NCBI GenBank assembly: GCA_012267415.1
Contig: JAAXGN010000122.1
Coordinates: 1-64,000 of the forward strand
Length of the DNA: 64,000 bases
Reading direction: 5' to 3'
Origin: Candidatus Poribacteria bacterium
Lineage (GTDB): Bacteria; Poribacteria; WGA-4E; WGA-3G
A program made the translations under genes and the position numbers. The notes beneath the pieces are model-generated. The model worked only from the letters and a program-made list of their open reading frames with translations, did no database searches and was not told the DNA's origin. Below, piece by piece: positions 7,520 through 16,267 of the stretch (the first letter of the stretch is position 1; every line of letters begins with the position of its first letter).

Positions 7520-9112
7520 ATGTTACATCTTAGACGAAAAACGAACACACTTTCTAAAGTCATGAACATTGTGATTCTTATATCCGCACTTATGTTTGGC
7601 TTCTGTATAGGTCTCACTGCAGATGACTCAGCAGAAACACAGCCAGTGCCAAAATTAACACCTGCACAGATAGGGTTTAAGTATCAGGAAATAAAAGCCT
7701 TAGGTAAAGAGCTCGCAACCGAGAATAAGTCAGAAGAATTAGAATTACTGGTTCAGAAGGCAACCGATTTTGTAAGACTGTTTCCGAAATACAAACGCGT
7801 TGACGAAGTATACTATTATCTTGGTAATGCCTTGGTCCGATTAGATCGTGTTAAGGAAGGAATCACTGTATTTGAGGCACTCTATAAGGAACTACCAGAT
7901 GCAAGATATGTTGCGCCAGGCCTATTAGAATTGGGTTTAGCCTACGATAAACTCAGCCAGCACGATAAGGCAGATATTGCATTTAAGAATCTGATTGAAC
8001 ATAAGAAATATGGAACACGTTCACAGGCAAAAATCGCTCAAAAAATCCTTGAACAAGACCGCTCCGAACGGAAAGGTCAATTGCCTAATCAGGCACAACC
8101 ATCACTCGGTAACCCTAAAGCTGATTTGGTGGGAAAACCTGCACCTGTTTTCAAGGTGAAAGATCTTAAGGGGAAAGAACTCTCTTTGGAGAAATACAGA
8201 GGACAAGTTGTGTTGTTAGATTTTTGGGCAACGTGGTGCGGTCCCTGTATCGCTGAGTTACCAAATGTTCAGAAAACATACCAAAAATACAAGGACAAAA
8301 AGTTCCAGATAATTGGAATCAGTCTTGACAGATCAATGACAGCACTTGATACATTTCTTAAGAAGAATGAACTTCCTTGGGTACACTATTGGGATGATGA
8401 AGGCAAAATTAGCGATCAATACAGGGTAACTGGCATACCATCCATGTTTCTGATTGATGGTAAGGGTGTAATCCACACAACGGATCTACGGGGTGCAAAA
8501 CTGGAAAAAGCTGTGGATGCCTTAGTAAAGGAGAATCTATTGAATCCCACCGATCCCAATGCCAAACCGAAAACAATTCCTGCAACCAAGATGATAAAGA
8601 TGAAACCGGCTATCCCTGAGGAGAATGCACCTAAAACAGAAGAAATTAAACTTGAGGATCTGGTTGGTAAACCTGTTCCTGATTTCACAGTAAAGGGTCT
8701 GGATGGCAAAGAAATTTCCATAAAAGACCTTAAAGGACAGGTTGTACTGATTGATTTTTGGGCAACATGGTGTGGTCCCTGCATTAAAGAGATGCCGAAA
8801 GTTAAGAACACTTATGCCAAATTCAAGGATCAGAAGTTTGCGATAATCGGTATTAGTCTTGATAGGTCAGTAGATCCCTTAAAGGCGTATATTGCCAAAG
8901 AAGAACTGGCATGGAAACAGTATTGGGATCAGGATAGGACAGTAAGGAATCTATTCGGTGTTAAGTTTATACCGACTGCTGTCATTATTGATGGAGAAGG
9001 TATTGTCCGTAAAGCAAAGGTTGGCGGATTTGATCTTGAAACTGCTGTTGGGACTTATGTGAAGGAGAATCTCGCTAAGAACCCTATTGAATCAACTGCA
9101 GATGAAAATTAG
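7520..9112 (+). CDS. TPR protein with two tandem TlpA-type thioredoxin domains
   Basis: A 530-aa exported protein: N-terminal signal anchor (about 15-34), TPR-like region (about 70-180), then two complete thioredoxin-fold domains at about 203-345 and 380-520. Both keep the redox motif WCGPC (239-243 and 417-421) and the cis-proline loop (GIPSMF, FIPTAV). A proline/lysine-rich linker (about 345-378) joins them. Two active sites in one chain could allow thiol relay, as in multi-domain disulfide reductases, but that is inference. It resembles the upstream 6377-7384 protein through the TPR and first domain. Strong ribosome-binding site AGGAGAAAGG. Confidence 0.88.
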   Translation: MLHLRRKTNTLSKVMNIVILISALMFGFCIGLTADDSAETQPVPKLTPAQIGFKYQEIKALGKELATENKSEELELLVQKATDFVRLFPKYKRVDEVYYYLGNALVRLDRVKEGITVFEALYKELPDARYVAPGLLELGLAYDKLSQHDKADIAFKNLIEHKKYGTRSQAKIAQKILEQDRSERKGQLPNQAQPSLGNPKADLVGKPAPVFKVKDLKGKELSLEKYRGQVVLLDFWATWCGPCIAELPNVQKTYQKYKDKKFQIIGISLDRSMTALDTFLKKNELPWVHYWDDEGKISDQYRVTGIPSMFLIDGKGVIHTTDLRGAKLEKAVDALVKENLLNPTDPNAKPKTIPATKMIKMKPAIPEENAPKTEEIKLEDLVGKPVPDFTVKGLDGKEISIKDLKGQVVLIDFWATWCGPCIKEMPKVKNTYAKFKDQKFAIIGISLDRSVDPLKAYIAKEELAWKQYWDQDRTVRNLFGVKFIPTAVIIDGEGIVRKAKVGGFDLETAVGTYVKENLAKNPIESTADEN

Positions 9113-9170
9113 TTGTTTTATAGTAAAGTTCAGAATTATACAAACATCTATCAGTTAGCAAATATCGGTT

Positions 9171-9195
9171 CGTAGTAGGGCAATTCATTGCCCGT
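9171..9195. repeat. Palindromic repeat, 'gtagtagggcaattcattgcccgt' family
   Basis: One copy of the element whose core GGGCAATTCATTGCCC forms a hairpin. Other copies: 24344-24370, 30165-30234 (inverted pair), 33035-33206 (four in tandem), 43657-43700, with a remnant near 45845. Confidence 0.7.
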
Positions 9196-9243
9196 CACGC
9201 CAAGAAGTGCCTTGGTTTTTGAGTTTTACTATAGGAGAAAAAA

Positions 9244-9672
9244 ATGATACGCATAATCGCACTTACAATGATGATACTGTGTCTCGGTATATTCACGGAC
9301 AGCCTCACTGCAGAAGATGAAGACGGAGGAACCATCAAGGGTGAGGTGCTGGACACCACGCCAGCTCAGAACCCTATCTTTGGTGTAAAGGTATTGGTTG
9401 TTGATACAGCGGGGAATGAATATACTACTCGGACAAACAAAAAAGGCGAGTACGAGATAAAAGGTCTTCCAGGGGGACGATATACCATAAGTTATACAAA
9501 AGACGGTTATGGGGATAGAGTTGGGAAAACCAAGCTCTTAGCGGAAGGTGGCGAGATTTTTGACAGAATCAAGATGCATAAACAGGAAAATATATTAACA
9601 TTATTCACTGACATATTATCTGTAACCGTATTGTCGTATATTCTGTTCTTTTTTCCTGTTCCTTCGGGTTGA
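9244..9672 (+). CDS. Secreted carboxypeptidase-regulatory-domain protein
   Basis: A 142-aa protein: signal peptide (about 1-23), one carboxypeptidase D regulatory-like beta-sandwich (about 28-110; TIKGEVLDTTP, then TNKKGEYEIKGLPGGRYTIS and YGDRVGKT), and a hydrophobic C-terminal segment (about 117-137). Such domains are usually structural or adhesive surface modules. It is paralogous to 10151-10612, from which the tail diverges completely after ENILTL. The paralogue ends in a clear membrane helix plus charged tail, so the 3' end here may have been altered. Strong ribosome-binding site TAGGAG. Confidence 0.8.
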   Translation: MIRIIALTMMILCLGIFTDSLTAEDEDGGTIKGEVLDTTPAQNPIFGVKVLVVDTAGNEYTTRTNKKGEYEIKGLPGGRYTISYTKDGYGDRVGKTKLLAEGGEIFDRIKMHKQENILTLFTDILSVTVLSYILFFFPVPSG

Positions 9673-10150
9673 TTCAGTGTCAACAACCTATAAGGAAATC
9701 GCACCTTATGTGTCAATTTAGGAATATTCCTAACCCTGTAGATGCGATTTCCTTATCAATACAGAATACCAAACGCGTATTCTGCCATAAGCGTCAATTT
9801 AAGGATATAAATTCAATCTAATAGTGACCTCAGTCCCGTAGGGACGATATGTTTATAGATCATAGTTGAACATTGATCTTTAGTCCCGTAGGGACGATAT
9901 GTGTAACATTAGGCAATATCATAAACATAGCGTCCCTACGGGACTGAAGAGAGTTAGGATAACGTTTCTCTATAAACATAGCGTCCCTACGGGACTAAAG
10001 ACACACCAATAACAAAGTAATTTCCTTAAATTGACGTTAATAGTGCGATAAGGAAACACACTAACCATTTTTGGTCAATAAGGGTTCTGCGTCCCAAGTC
10101 TTATTACATTACAACTTGGGTTACAGGTATAAGAAAACAGGAGCACAAAT
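9673..10150. repeat. 478-bp gap built from nested palindromes and family A elements
   Basis: No gene is seen. The left part is a large hairpin: TAAGGAAATCGCA (9690-9702) pairs with TGCGATTTCCTTA (9743-9755), enclosing the perfect 16-bp palindrome TTAGGAATATTCCTAA (9718-9733). Family A elements follow: two direct (9831-9858, 9881-9904) and two inverted (9921-9947, 9971-9998). The whole block is therefore roughly dyad-symmetric about 9912. Near 10020 'tttccttaaattgacg' mirrors 'gcgtcaatttaaggat' near 9791. Confidence 0.75.
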
Positions 10151-10612
10151 ATGTATCGCTTTGGTAAACCAAAAATAGTTTTGACGCTACTATGTCTGTT
10201 CGTCTACATTGCAATTGCCCAAGAAGGTTTGAGTTTTGATGCAACTATCAAAGGTCAAGTACTTGAAGCCACACCAGAACAGATACCAATTCCAGATGTT
10301 ATAGTTTCAATCGTCGGTTCTGAAGATCCGACATACGTTGTGTATACGAATGACAAAGGTGAATACACACGTACAGGTCTCCCCGCAGGACGATATACGA
10401 TAAGTCTATCAAAAGATGGATATGGAGATAGAGTTGGTCAGTCAATAGTAGTCGCCGCTGGTGGTGAGTTTTTTCAAATCTATAAAATGAGAAAAAAAGA
10501 TACTATATTGACTTTCTTAAAGAAAATCCCACTGAGTTGGATACTATTTGCCGGTGCAGTTATTGTGATGATTATAGTGTTTATCCTCCTATTTCCTCGG
10601 ACGAGTGATTGA
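10151..10612 (+). CDS. Carboxypeptidase-regulatory-domain protein with C-terminal membrane anchor
   Basis: A 153-aa protein: signal peptide (about 1-28), a carboxypeptidase regulatory-like domain (about 32-115; [11 protein letters not shown] and [20 protein letters not shown]), and a transmembrane helix (about 127-148) followed by a short charged tail. It would present the beta-sandwich outside the membrane. Paralogue of 9244-9672. The ATG follows CAGGAG at good spacing. Its TGA ends 8 nt before the ATG of the ABC ATPase, suggesting co-transcription, though no functional link is obvious. Confidence 0.82.
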   Translation: MYRFGKPKIVLTLLCLFVYIAIAQEGLSFDATIKGQVLEATPEQIPIPDVIVSIVGSEDPTYVVYTNDKGEYTRTGLPAGRYTISLSKDGYGDRVGQSIVVAAGGEFFQIYKMRKKDTILTFLKKIPLSWILFAGAVIVMIIVFILLFPRTSD

Positions 10613-10620
10613 GGTTATTG

Positions 10621-11718
10621 ATGGCACAAGTCAAATTAGAGAATATCACTAAAATATACGATGGTGATGTGCTTGCTGTTGACAATGCAGACTTTGAGAT
10701 TCCAGATGAGTCCTTTACAGTGCTCGTCGGACCCTCTGGCTGTGGAAAATCTACCCTCTTACGCATGATTGCTGGATTAGAGGAGATTACGGAAGGAGAC
10801 ATCTATATTGATGACGAACGTGTAAACGATGTTCCACCGAAGGAACGGGATATCGCGATGGTCTTCCAAAACTATGCGTTGTATCCTCACATGACAGTGT
10901 TTAAAAATATGGCTTTCGGATTGAAACTGCGCAAATACCCAAAAACTGAAATTGATAGTCGTGTCAGATCAGCAGCAGAGATCCTCAACATATCGCATCT
11001 ATTGAACCGTAAACCCAAACATCTGTCAGGGGGTGAACGGCAACGGGTAGCAGTTGGCAGAGCAATTGTCAGGCAGCCGAAGGTGTTTCTTTTTGATGAA
11101 CCGTTAAGCAATCTTGATGCAAAACTACGTGTGCAAATGCGGATGGAGATCAGTCGTCTACATGACAGACTTAATGCAACTATTGTGTATGTCACGCACG
11201 ATCAGGTTGAAGCAATGACGATGGGAGATCAGATAGTCGTTCTCAATGAAGGTAGAATACAGCAGATTGCAGACCCTGCAACCCTCTATCACAAACCTGC
11301 CAATCAATTTGTGGGTGGCTTCATCGGGACACCACCTATGAACTTTATTGAAGCACAAGTTGAAAAAAGTGACACTGTTTCACAGTTAAGATTTGAGAAT
11401 TTCTCAATTGAACTCCCCTCATCTCTTCAAACAGTTATCAGGGACGATTCAGGAGATTCTTTGATCTTTGGAATTCGTCCAGAGGATATCCATGTGCGTG
11501 AAGACGGGAATAATCAGGTATTAACACAAGTAGAGCTTGTGGAACCGCTTGGAAACTACGCGTTATTATATCTCCGCACAGAGAAGAACAGTTTTGTAGC
11601 ACAGACCAATCTTTCAGATTTACCCCAACATAACACATCATTGACTGTGAGTTTTGACATTAACAAAGTGCATCTATTCCATCCTACAACGGGTGAATCT
11701 CTCAAAGAGAACCAGTAG
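10621..11718 (+). CDS. ABC transporter ATP-binding protein, MalK/UgpC (CUT1) type
   Basis: A 365-aa cytoplasmic ATPase. Walker [10 protein letters not shown] (37-45), Q-loop [12 protein letters not shown], signature LSGGERQR, Walker [14 protein letters not shown] and switch [10 protein letters not shown] are all intact. A C-terminal MalK-like TOBE/regulatory region follows (about 240-365). Such proteins energise import of sugars, polyols or glycerol phosphate. No permease or binding protein is adjacent; a matching set without its own ATPase lies at 56738-60823, so this protein may serve it. I chose the ATG at 10621 (GAGG 6 nt upstream) over an upstream TTG at 10609. Confidence 0.92.
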   Translation: MAQVKLENITKIYDGDVLAVDNADFEIPDESFTVLVGPSGCGKSTLLRMIAGLEEITEGDIYIDDERVNDVPPKERDIAMVFQNYALYPHMTVFKNMAFGLKLRKYPKTEIDSRVRSAAEILNISHLLNRKPKHLSGGERQRVAVGRAIVRQPKVFLFDEPLSNLDAKLRVQMRMEISRLHDRLNATIVYVTHDQVEAMTMGDQIVVLNEGRIQQIADPATLYHKPANQFVGGFIGTPPMNFIEAQVEKSDTVSQLRFENFSIELPSSLQTVIRDDSGDSLIFGIRPEDIHVREDGNNQVLTQVELVEPLGNYALLYLRTEKNSFVAQTNLSDLPQHNTSLTVSFDINKVHLFHPTTGESLKENQ

Positions 11719-11732
11719 AAAACAACAAGAAA

Positions 11733-11755
11733 GCAGATACCACGAGAATATCTGC
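11733..11755. terminator. Possible bidirectional hairpin between convergent genes
   Basis: GCAGATA (11733-11739) and TATCTGC (11749-11755) form a 7-bp stem with a 9-nt loop between the 3' ends of two convergent genes. No U-run follows, so intrinsic termination is uncertain. Confidence 0.3.
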
Positions 11756-11780
11756 CTGACGGTGTGAGAGACTTACGGTT

Positions 11781-12812
11781 TTACTGCTTTAACATCCCCC
11801 ACGTTACTTTTTTTTTATCAACTGCGGACACAGGCAGTACATCATCACTGATCCAATCAAACGCACCATCACTTCCCGGATGTTCTGTCAGACGCGTTAT
11901 TTTAGCGGAGGCGATATGATATTTATAGGTGTTATAAGGCACCAAATGTTGTCTCGGTAACGGTTCTTTCAACTTTATTTTTACTGCGCTAAAAACAACC
12001 GATTTGTCATTATCTGTCCAGTCAATACCTCCACCTCTATAGTCTTTCGGTATATTCAGCCGCCGTGATTGTCTGCTGGTGAAATCGTAAATGTAATAGT
12101 AAAAACCTTGCGGGATAAAATCGACATCACCGTCTATTTCTACTCGTTTATACTGGGATTCTATATACAGTAACTTTCTGCCATCCATCGACCATCTCGG
12201 ATAAGATCTATTAACAAGCAAATGCTGAGGAGGTGAGGGTAGTAGTTCGCGTGGGTTACCACCATCAGCCTCCATTATCCATATATCTGTCCCACTTTTG
12301 CCGATAACAACAACAGGTGAAAATACAATTTTTTTACCATCCGGTGAAAATGTGGGTTGGTTCACACCGAGATCTGAAATCTTTTTGATTTTACCGCTCT
12401 CAAGGTTCATCAAGCGAACACTGGGTATATTTTTGTTATTTTTTCTCTCCAGTCTGAAAAAAATGATGGACCCACCATCTGGCGAAAAAGAGGCGTGCCA
12501 ATCGTCATAAGCATCACTGGGACCTGTGAGTCGATGGATATTGCTACCATCCGCATTCATCAAAAAAAGATGTCTGTGATCATTGTGCGGCTCGTCGCGT
12601 CTGTCAAACACAATATGTTTGCCATCCGGTGACCAACTGGGGGAAAGTGGAAAGTGAGTATCGGTTAGCAGTTTGACATTGCTACCATCATCGTCCATGA
12701 CATAAATACCAGAAATACCATCACGTATAGAATCAAAAACGATTTTGGCACTTGCCAACGTTGAGAAAAATAGGAGCATAAGGCTTAAACTAATATACTT
12801 CTCAAAACGCAT
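11781..12812 (-). CDS. Exported TolB-like beta-propeller protein (PD40 repeats)
   Basis: A 343-aa protein with a signal peptide (about 1-22, ending ASA) and then WD40-like PD40 repeats. Recognisable are SRDGI-type DSIRDGISGIYVMDDDGSN, PSWSPDGKHIVFDRRD, FLMNADGSNIHRLT, ASFSPDGGSIIFF, PTFSPDGKKIVFSP, IWIMEADGGNPREL and PRWSMDGRKLLYIE. This repeat series builds a periplasmic propeller like the C-terminal half of TolB. No TolB N-terminal domain is present and no Pal/TolA genes are nearby, so it is a relative rather than TolB itself. The ATG follows AAAGGAG. Confidence 0.85.
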   Translation of the reverse strand: MRFEKYISLSLMLLFFSTLASAKIVFDSIRDGISGIYVMDDDGSNVKLLTDTHFPLSPSWSPDGKHIVFDRRDEPHNDHRHLFLMNADGSNIHRLTGPSDAYDDWHASFSPDGGSIIFFRLERKNNKNIPSVRLMNLESGKIKKISDLGVNQPTFSPDGKKIVFSPVVVIGKSGTDIWIMEADGGNPRELLPSPPQHLLVNRSYPRWSMDGRKLLYIESQYKRVEIDGDVDFIPQGFYYYIYDFTSRQSRRLNIPKDYRGGGIDWTDNDKSVVFSAVKIKLKEPLPRQHLVPYNTYKYHIASAKITRLTEHPGSDGAFDWISDDVLPVSAVDKKKVTWGMLKQ

Positions 12813-13061
12813 TATAATCTCCTTTGTTGCAATACCTTCGCCAAAAACAGTTGAATAAATTGGACAGATGTCCTAAAACTGTAGAAACTCAATCAATAAC
12901 TTTAGAAGGATAAACGCCTATATAAAAGCAATTATAGCACTTTTTTCAGTTTGTAGTACATATTTTTCTTTAACGACACTACGCCAATTTTCGCAAGTTG
13001 TAATCGCAGTACTTGCGATGATGGGATGGTTGGCGAGGTTATTGTTGTTAGTGTGGTAGTA

Positions 13062-13094
13062 TTTTTGAAGGGGAGAATATTTCCCCTTCAAAAA
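13062..13094. repeat. Perfect inverted repeat next to the end of the 13104 gene
   Basis: TTTTTGAAGGGGA (13062-13074) and TCCCCTTCAAAAA (13082-13094) are perfect arms around a 7-nt loop, ending 10 nt from the stop of the minus-strand gene. The T-run is on the 5' side and the A-run on the 3' side in either orientation, which is not a canonical U-tract terminator. It could still end transcription or protect a 3' end. Confidence 0.55.
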
Positions 13095-13103
13095 ACGATA
13101 GAT

Positions 13104-13898
13104 TTATTCTGGACTGAACCACAGTACATTGGTTAAATGCCAATCCCTCTTTGGAGTCGCATTCACTGTGATAGTGACGTATGCCTCACACCGATAACTC
13201 ATATTCCGATCTCTGAAGTTAAGGGTATCATTAGTAATGGATCCCGAATCAGAAAAACTACTTTTAAGATCGGAGTCATCCTCGTCATAGCCTATTTCAC
13301 CTGTAGGGTCAGGACCGGGTTCGGTATTACCGTCAACAGTGTTTTTGAATTCGGTGGTCACACTATATCTTACTTCTTCATCGCCGGAATAGGATACTTC
13401 AACATAGAAATCCATAATGACATCGTTACCGTTTCTGTAGTGCTTTGAAAGTTCGGCATATCCACGCACTCCATTTAGTTCTTTAGGGTGTGCGTCATAA
13501 TCTACCATCGGTTCAAACATTCTCACATAATAAGAATCGGTTGTGGAGCGAAATTCTTCATCCTCTGCATCCCATTCCCACACTTTAACACCAATTTTAT
13601 ACTCTTCCCCACTGATTATTCCAGGTATTTTATCGTAAGGATAGTAGGAGGCGTATGATGTGGTTGAGTTTAATGTCTCACCGTATACCCATTCGTTATC
13701 AATATACCAAGAGACATGATAAATAGGATTATCTGTTTTTACATAAGCCATGTGGTATGTGTAACCACCATAAGAAGTGTCATCGGTATCAGATGGGAAT
13801 TCCTCAATCTCAATAGCATGACTGCTATTGACAACACCGATTAACAATAGGGAACAGATCATCGCTACTGCGACGCCGAATGATTGCATTATTTTCAT
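13104..13898 (-). CDS. Secreted protein of unknown function
   Basis: A 264-aa protein starting MKIMQSFGVAVAMICSLLLI, a clear signal peptide cleaved near SSHA. The ATG at 13898 is chosen because AAGGAGATATAAA sits directly before it; the reading frame is open further upstream. The mature part is acidic, rich in Y, D and S, and predicted mostly beta (YTYHMAYVKTDNPIYHVSWY; tryptophan-rich EYKIGVKVWEWDAEDEEF). This resembles a chain of Ig-like or beta-sandwich modules. A lone cysteine lies near the end (SYRCEAYV). I do not recognise a family. It is isolated, between a propeller gene and a long gap. Confidence 0.75.
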   Translation of the reverse strand: MKIMQSFGVAVAMICSLLLIGVVNSSHAIEIEEFPSDTDDTSYGGYTYHMAYVKTDNPIYHVSWYIDNEWVYGETLNSTTSYASYYPYDKIPGIISGEEYKIGVKVWEWDAEDEEFRSTTDSYYVRMFEPMVDYDAHPKELNGVRGYAELSKHYRNGNDVIMDFYVEVSYSGDEEVRYSVTTEFKNTVDGNTEPGPDPTGEIGYDEDDSDLKSSFSDSGSITNDTLNFRDRNMSYRCEAYVTITVNATPKRDWHLTNVLWFSPE

Positions 13899-14280
13899 TT
13901 TATATCTCCTTTCCATAGGATTTGTAGTGAACTCATAGCGAGTACATTTCAAAATTGTTTAATATCACTCAAAAATTACTAAAATTAACAAAACACACGG
14001 ATATGTCAAGAAAAGATATTAACCGTCAAATTTGAAAATCCCATCTGACGTCTTATCATTGTTTTCATTGCTAATGTTAAACCCCAATAATATAAGAAAC
14101 AAACGATAACACAGTTTTTATAATAATTATAAGACGTATAGATATGCTAACACAATTTTACATATATGTCAAGCAATTATCTAAGTTTTACTTAATTTTT
14201 TGGTTTTTCTTGTAATTTTTTATCACATACTTAGGTTATGCTAACGTGAGTTTGATACATATAGTGAACTTTCAAATTAC

Positions 14281-14397
14281 TGGGACACTTTGATAAACCC
14301 CCTTCGGAAACATAGCGAATATCAGAACTTGTAGCACAAACCTTTAGTTTGTGCTGATGAGACGCAAACTAAAAGTTTGCGCTACGGAAGTGTCCCA
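14281..14397. repeat. MITE-like element with TGGGACACTT inverted ends
   Basis: Perfect 10-bp terminal inverted repeats TGGGACACTT (14281-14290) and AAGTGTCCCA (14388-14397) enclose 97 bp. Inside is a nested pair of the 'tagcacaaacttttagtttg tgc' palindrome (14330-14386). No coding capacity. Confidence 0.7.
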
Positions 14398-14766
14398 TTA
14401 ATTGTCCATTCCACTATACTTCCAAGTCGATATGTAATACCCTCTATAATTAATGACACAGGTTTCGACCCTAAAAGGGTGCAAGTGAAGAAAAAATCTT
14501 CACCAATTGATTGCATTTTACCCTTCAATACTTAAGACTCATTTTTTTACCCAAATAGGTGCATAAAATGAGGTAAAAAACGAAAAAAAGTGAACTTTTT
14601 CTAAAATTTCAGTCAAAACAGGCTCAATCACGTCATCCTACGCGAAAAGTTGCTTGCTTAGAATATGATTTTATCAGTCTGTAGCACATTCATCTTGATT
14701 GTGCTACGAAACACGTTATCCCAAGCGATAAAGTTATACCATTTCTAATTAATAATCTTTCATGAT

Positions 14767-14887
14767 TTCGTAGGTCGGGTAGAGGAACGAAACCCGACAT
14801 CATAGGACCAAGCAAGCCGTGTCCAAATCAACGCCAAATGCGCCTATGGCATTTGGCGGGTTTCGCAAGCTCTACCCGACCTACGAA
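14767..14887. repeat. MITE-like element with 18-bp perfect inverted ends
   Basis: TTCGTAGGTCGGGTAGAG (14767-14784) and CTCTACCCGACCTACGAA (14870-14887) are perfect complements. An inner hairpin pairs CGCCAAATG with CATTTGGCG (about 14832-14858). The 121-bp unit is noncoding and its sequence is unlike the other families in this window. Confidence 0.75.
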
Positions 14888-15185
14888 GAATGAGATAAGA
14901 ATAAATAGAATTGATATTATATAATCAGAACTAGGCTTATCAATGGGGGACAGAGAATTCCAATAAAGGATGCATGTTGTCCAAAGAAGCACAATCAAGA
15001 TGAATGTGCTACGGCTATATCACGATGTTTGATGGACGGAAAGCGGTAATGATGCATGGAGGGTGTTTAGCACAATCAAGATGAATGTGATCTTCATTAG
15101 GGACAGTATGTTTATATTCCGAACGCAAATATATGTGAAAATCAACAAAAACTTGTTAACTGACACAAACCGTAACCTTAGTATT

Positions 15186-16097
15186 CTATTGTATGTTTAG
15201 AAATACCTTTATCTCTGCAGCAAGGTCGTCATAATCCCGTCCTGCCATAGATTTGAGTTTCTTTAGAGGCTTAGCAGAATCAATATCCCAAAAGTCAATG
15301 GAAGGACAGATACGCATATAATTATCTTTAAGCAATTGTTTAACCATCTTTGCCGATGCTTGCGCCTGTAACATCATCACAAAAGAGACTAATTTTGGAC
15401 CACCCCATCCTATAAGAAAACCCCACCTACGTTTCTTTCGGTACATATTCGGTGCGTGTCCTGTACCGACTGAGAGTATTTTAACTTCACTGACATCTTT
15501 ACCGAATACTGTCAAGGCTTCCGTATATGCTGCGATTGAAGGATTATTTGCCCACAACCCCCCATCAGCAAAGAGTAGATTGTTTATGCTCTTAGGAGAG
15601 AAAAAAGTTGGTGCAGAACACGATGCAACGACTGCATCGCGTATACACACATCACCGTCGGTATATTCACTATCACTTAGTGTTTTTACGTAATTTGTTC
15701 TAAAAAGATACCGTTCACTTGTCGTTATTTCTGAGCTTGTGATGATCAACGGTGTTGATATTTCAGATAGCGGTTTAGCGGGAATGTGTTTCGCAATGAC
15801 CTGGGCGAATACATGCTCTGAATACTTGCTTGAGAAGAGCAAATTGCGATACCATTTCTTTTTAAATATATCTGGTGACTCAGTCTCAAATAGTGAGACG
15901 ATCTCATCCATAGAGATGCCCGAGGCAATTGCACCTGCAATGATCGCACCCGTGCTTGTCCCAGCAATCAGGTCGAAACAGTCCTTAATAGGAACACCTA
16001 ATTCCCGTTCAACTAAAGCGAGAAGTTGAGCAGAATAGATTCCGCGGGTACCACCACCATCTAATGTAAGGATTTTGAAGGTTTCTGAGTTGTTCAT
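15186..16097 (-). CDS. Patatin-like phospholipase
   Basis: A 303-aa (from 16097) serine lipid acyl hydrolase of the patatin/CapV-like fold. Visible motifs: oxyanion-hole glycine run DGGGTRG (13-19), nucleophile elbow GTSTG with Ser48, and the catalytic Asp in FADGGLWANNP (Asp178). These form the Ser-Asp dyad that cleaves phospholipid acyl chains. No signal peptide, so probably cytoplasmic or membrane-associated. I chose MNNSETFKILTLDGGG as the start because the family normally begins a few residues before DGGG; a start at 16112 is also possible. Some patatins are effectors of CBASS defence, but no cyclase lies next to it. Confidence 0.9.
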   Translation of the reverse strand: MNNSETFKILTLDGGGTRGIYSAQLLALVERELGVPIKDCFDLIAGTSTGAIIAGAIASGISMDEIVSLFETESPDIFKKKWYRNLLFSSKYSEHVFAQVIAKHIPAKPLSEISTPLIITSSEITTSERYLFRTNYVKTLSDSEYTDGDVCIRDAVVASCSAPTFFSPKSINNLLFADGGLWANNPSIAAYTEALTVFGKDVSEVKILSVGTGHAPNMYRKKRRWGFLIGWGGPKLVSFVMMLQAQASAKMVKQLLKDNYMRICPSIDFWDIDSAKPLKKLKSMAGRDYDDLAAEIKVFLNIQ

Positions 16098-16137
16098 GTT
16101 TACTATTACCATTTCTAATTGGAAACACCTCTTTATT

Positions 16138-16163
16138 GTAGCATAAACTTTTAGTTTGTGCCG
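16138..16163. repeat. Dispersed palindrome 'gtagcataaacttttagttt' (family C)
   Basis: A slightly decayed copy of the tagcacaaacttttagtttg tgc palindrome, followed by a remnant of the 'tcatccttgat' element. It lies in the divergent region between the patatin gene and the first LRR gene. Confidence 0.6.
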
Positions 16164-16194
16164 TACAATCATCCTTGATCCCTGCACTATCATA

Positions 16195-16223
16195 TTGATT
16201 TTATCATACATTTCAACTATAAT
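16195..16223 (+). promoter_or_regulatory. Promoter of the first LRR lipoprotein gene
   Basis: TTGATT (16195-16200), 17 nt, TATAAT (16218-16223): a near-consensus sigma-70-type promoter 45 nt before the start codon. The same 75-bp block, with few changes, stands before the third LRR gene (TTGATT 21281-21286, TATAAT 21304-21309). Confidence 0.65.
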
Positions 16224-16267
16224 ATATCAACTTTCCTGTAGGCAGCTTGATAGAATGGAGTGATTGA

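Larger units (their letters stand above)
13953..15185. other. 1.2-kb noncoding, repeat-rich gap
   Basis: No convincing gene in either strand. The first 300 bp are very AT-rich. Then come a composite palindrome (14281-14397), an AT-rich stretch with the small perfect stem GTGAAGA/TCTTCAC (14485-14503), a 'tagcacattcatc' copy (14680-14708), a larger MITE-like element (14767-14887) and two inverted 'agcacaatcaagatgaatgt' copies near 14988 and 15069. A worn family A relic (cattagggacagtatgttta) is near 15097. It reads as a graveyard of small elements. Confidence 0.7.

Noticed and set aside
10609-10620. Upstream TTG start for the ABC ATPase
   Set aside because: ATG 10621 has a well-placed GAGG and gives the standard N-terminus [16 protein letters not shown].
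13062-13094. Intrinsic terminator for the 13104 gene
   Set aside because: The arms are perfect, but the T-run lies before and the A-run after the stem on either strand, so the required U-tract is absent; kept only as an inverted repeat.
15186-16097. CBASS-type defence effector
   Set aside because: The patatin motifs fit, but there is no cyclic-nucleotide synthase, ubiquitin-like or HORMA gene beside it; the nucleotidyltransferase at 45929 is 30 kb away.
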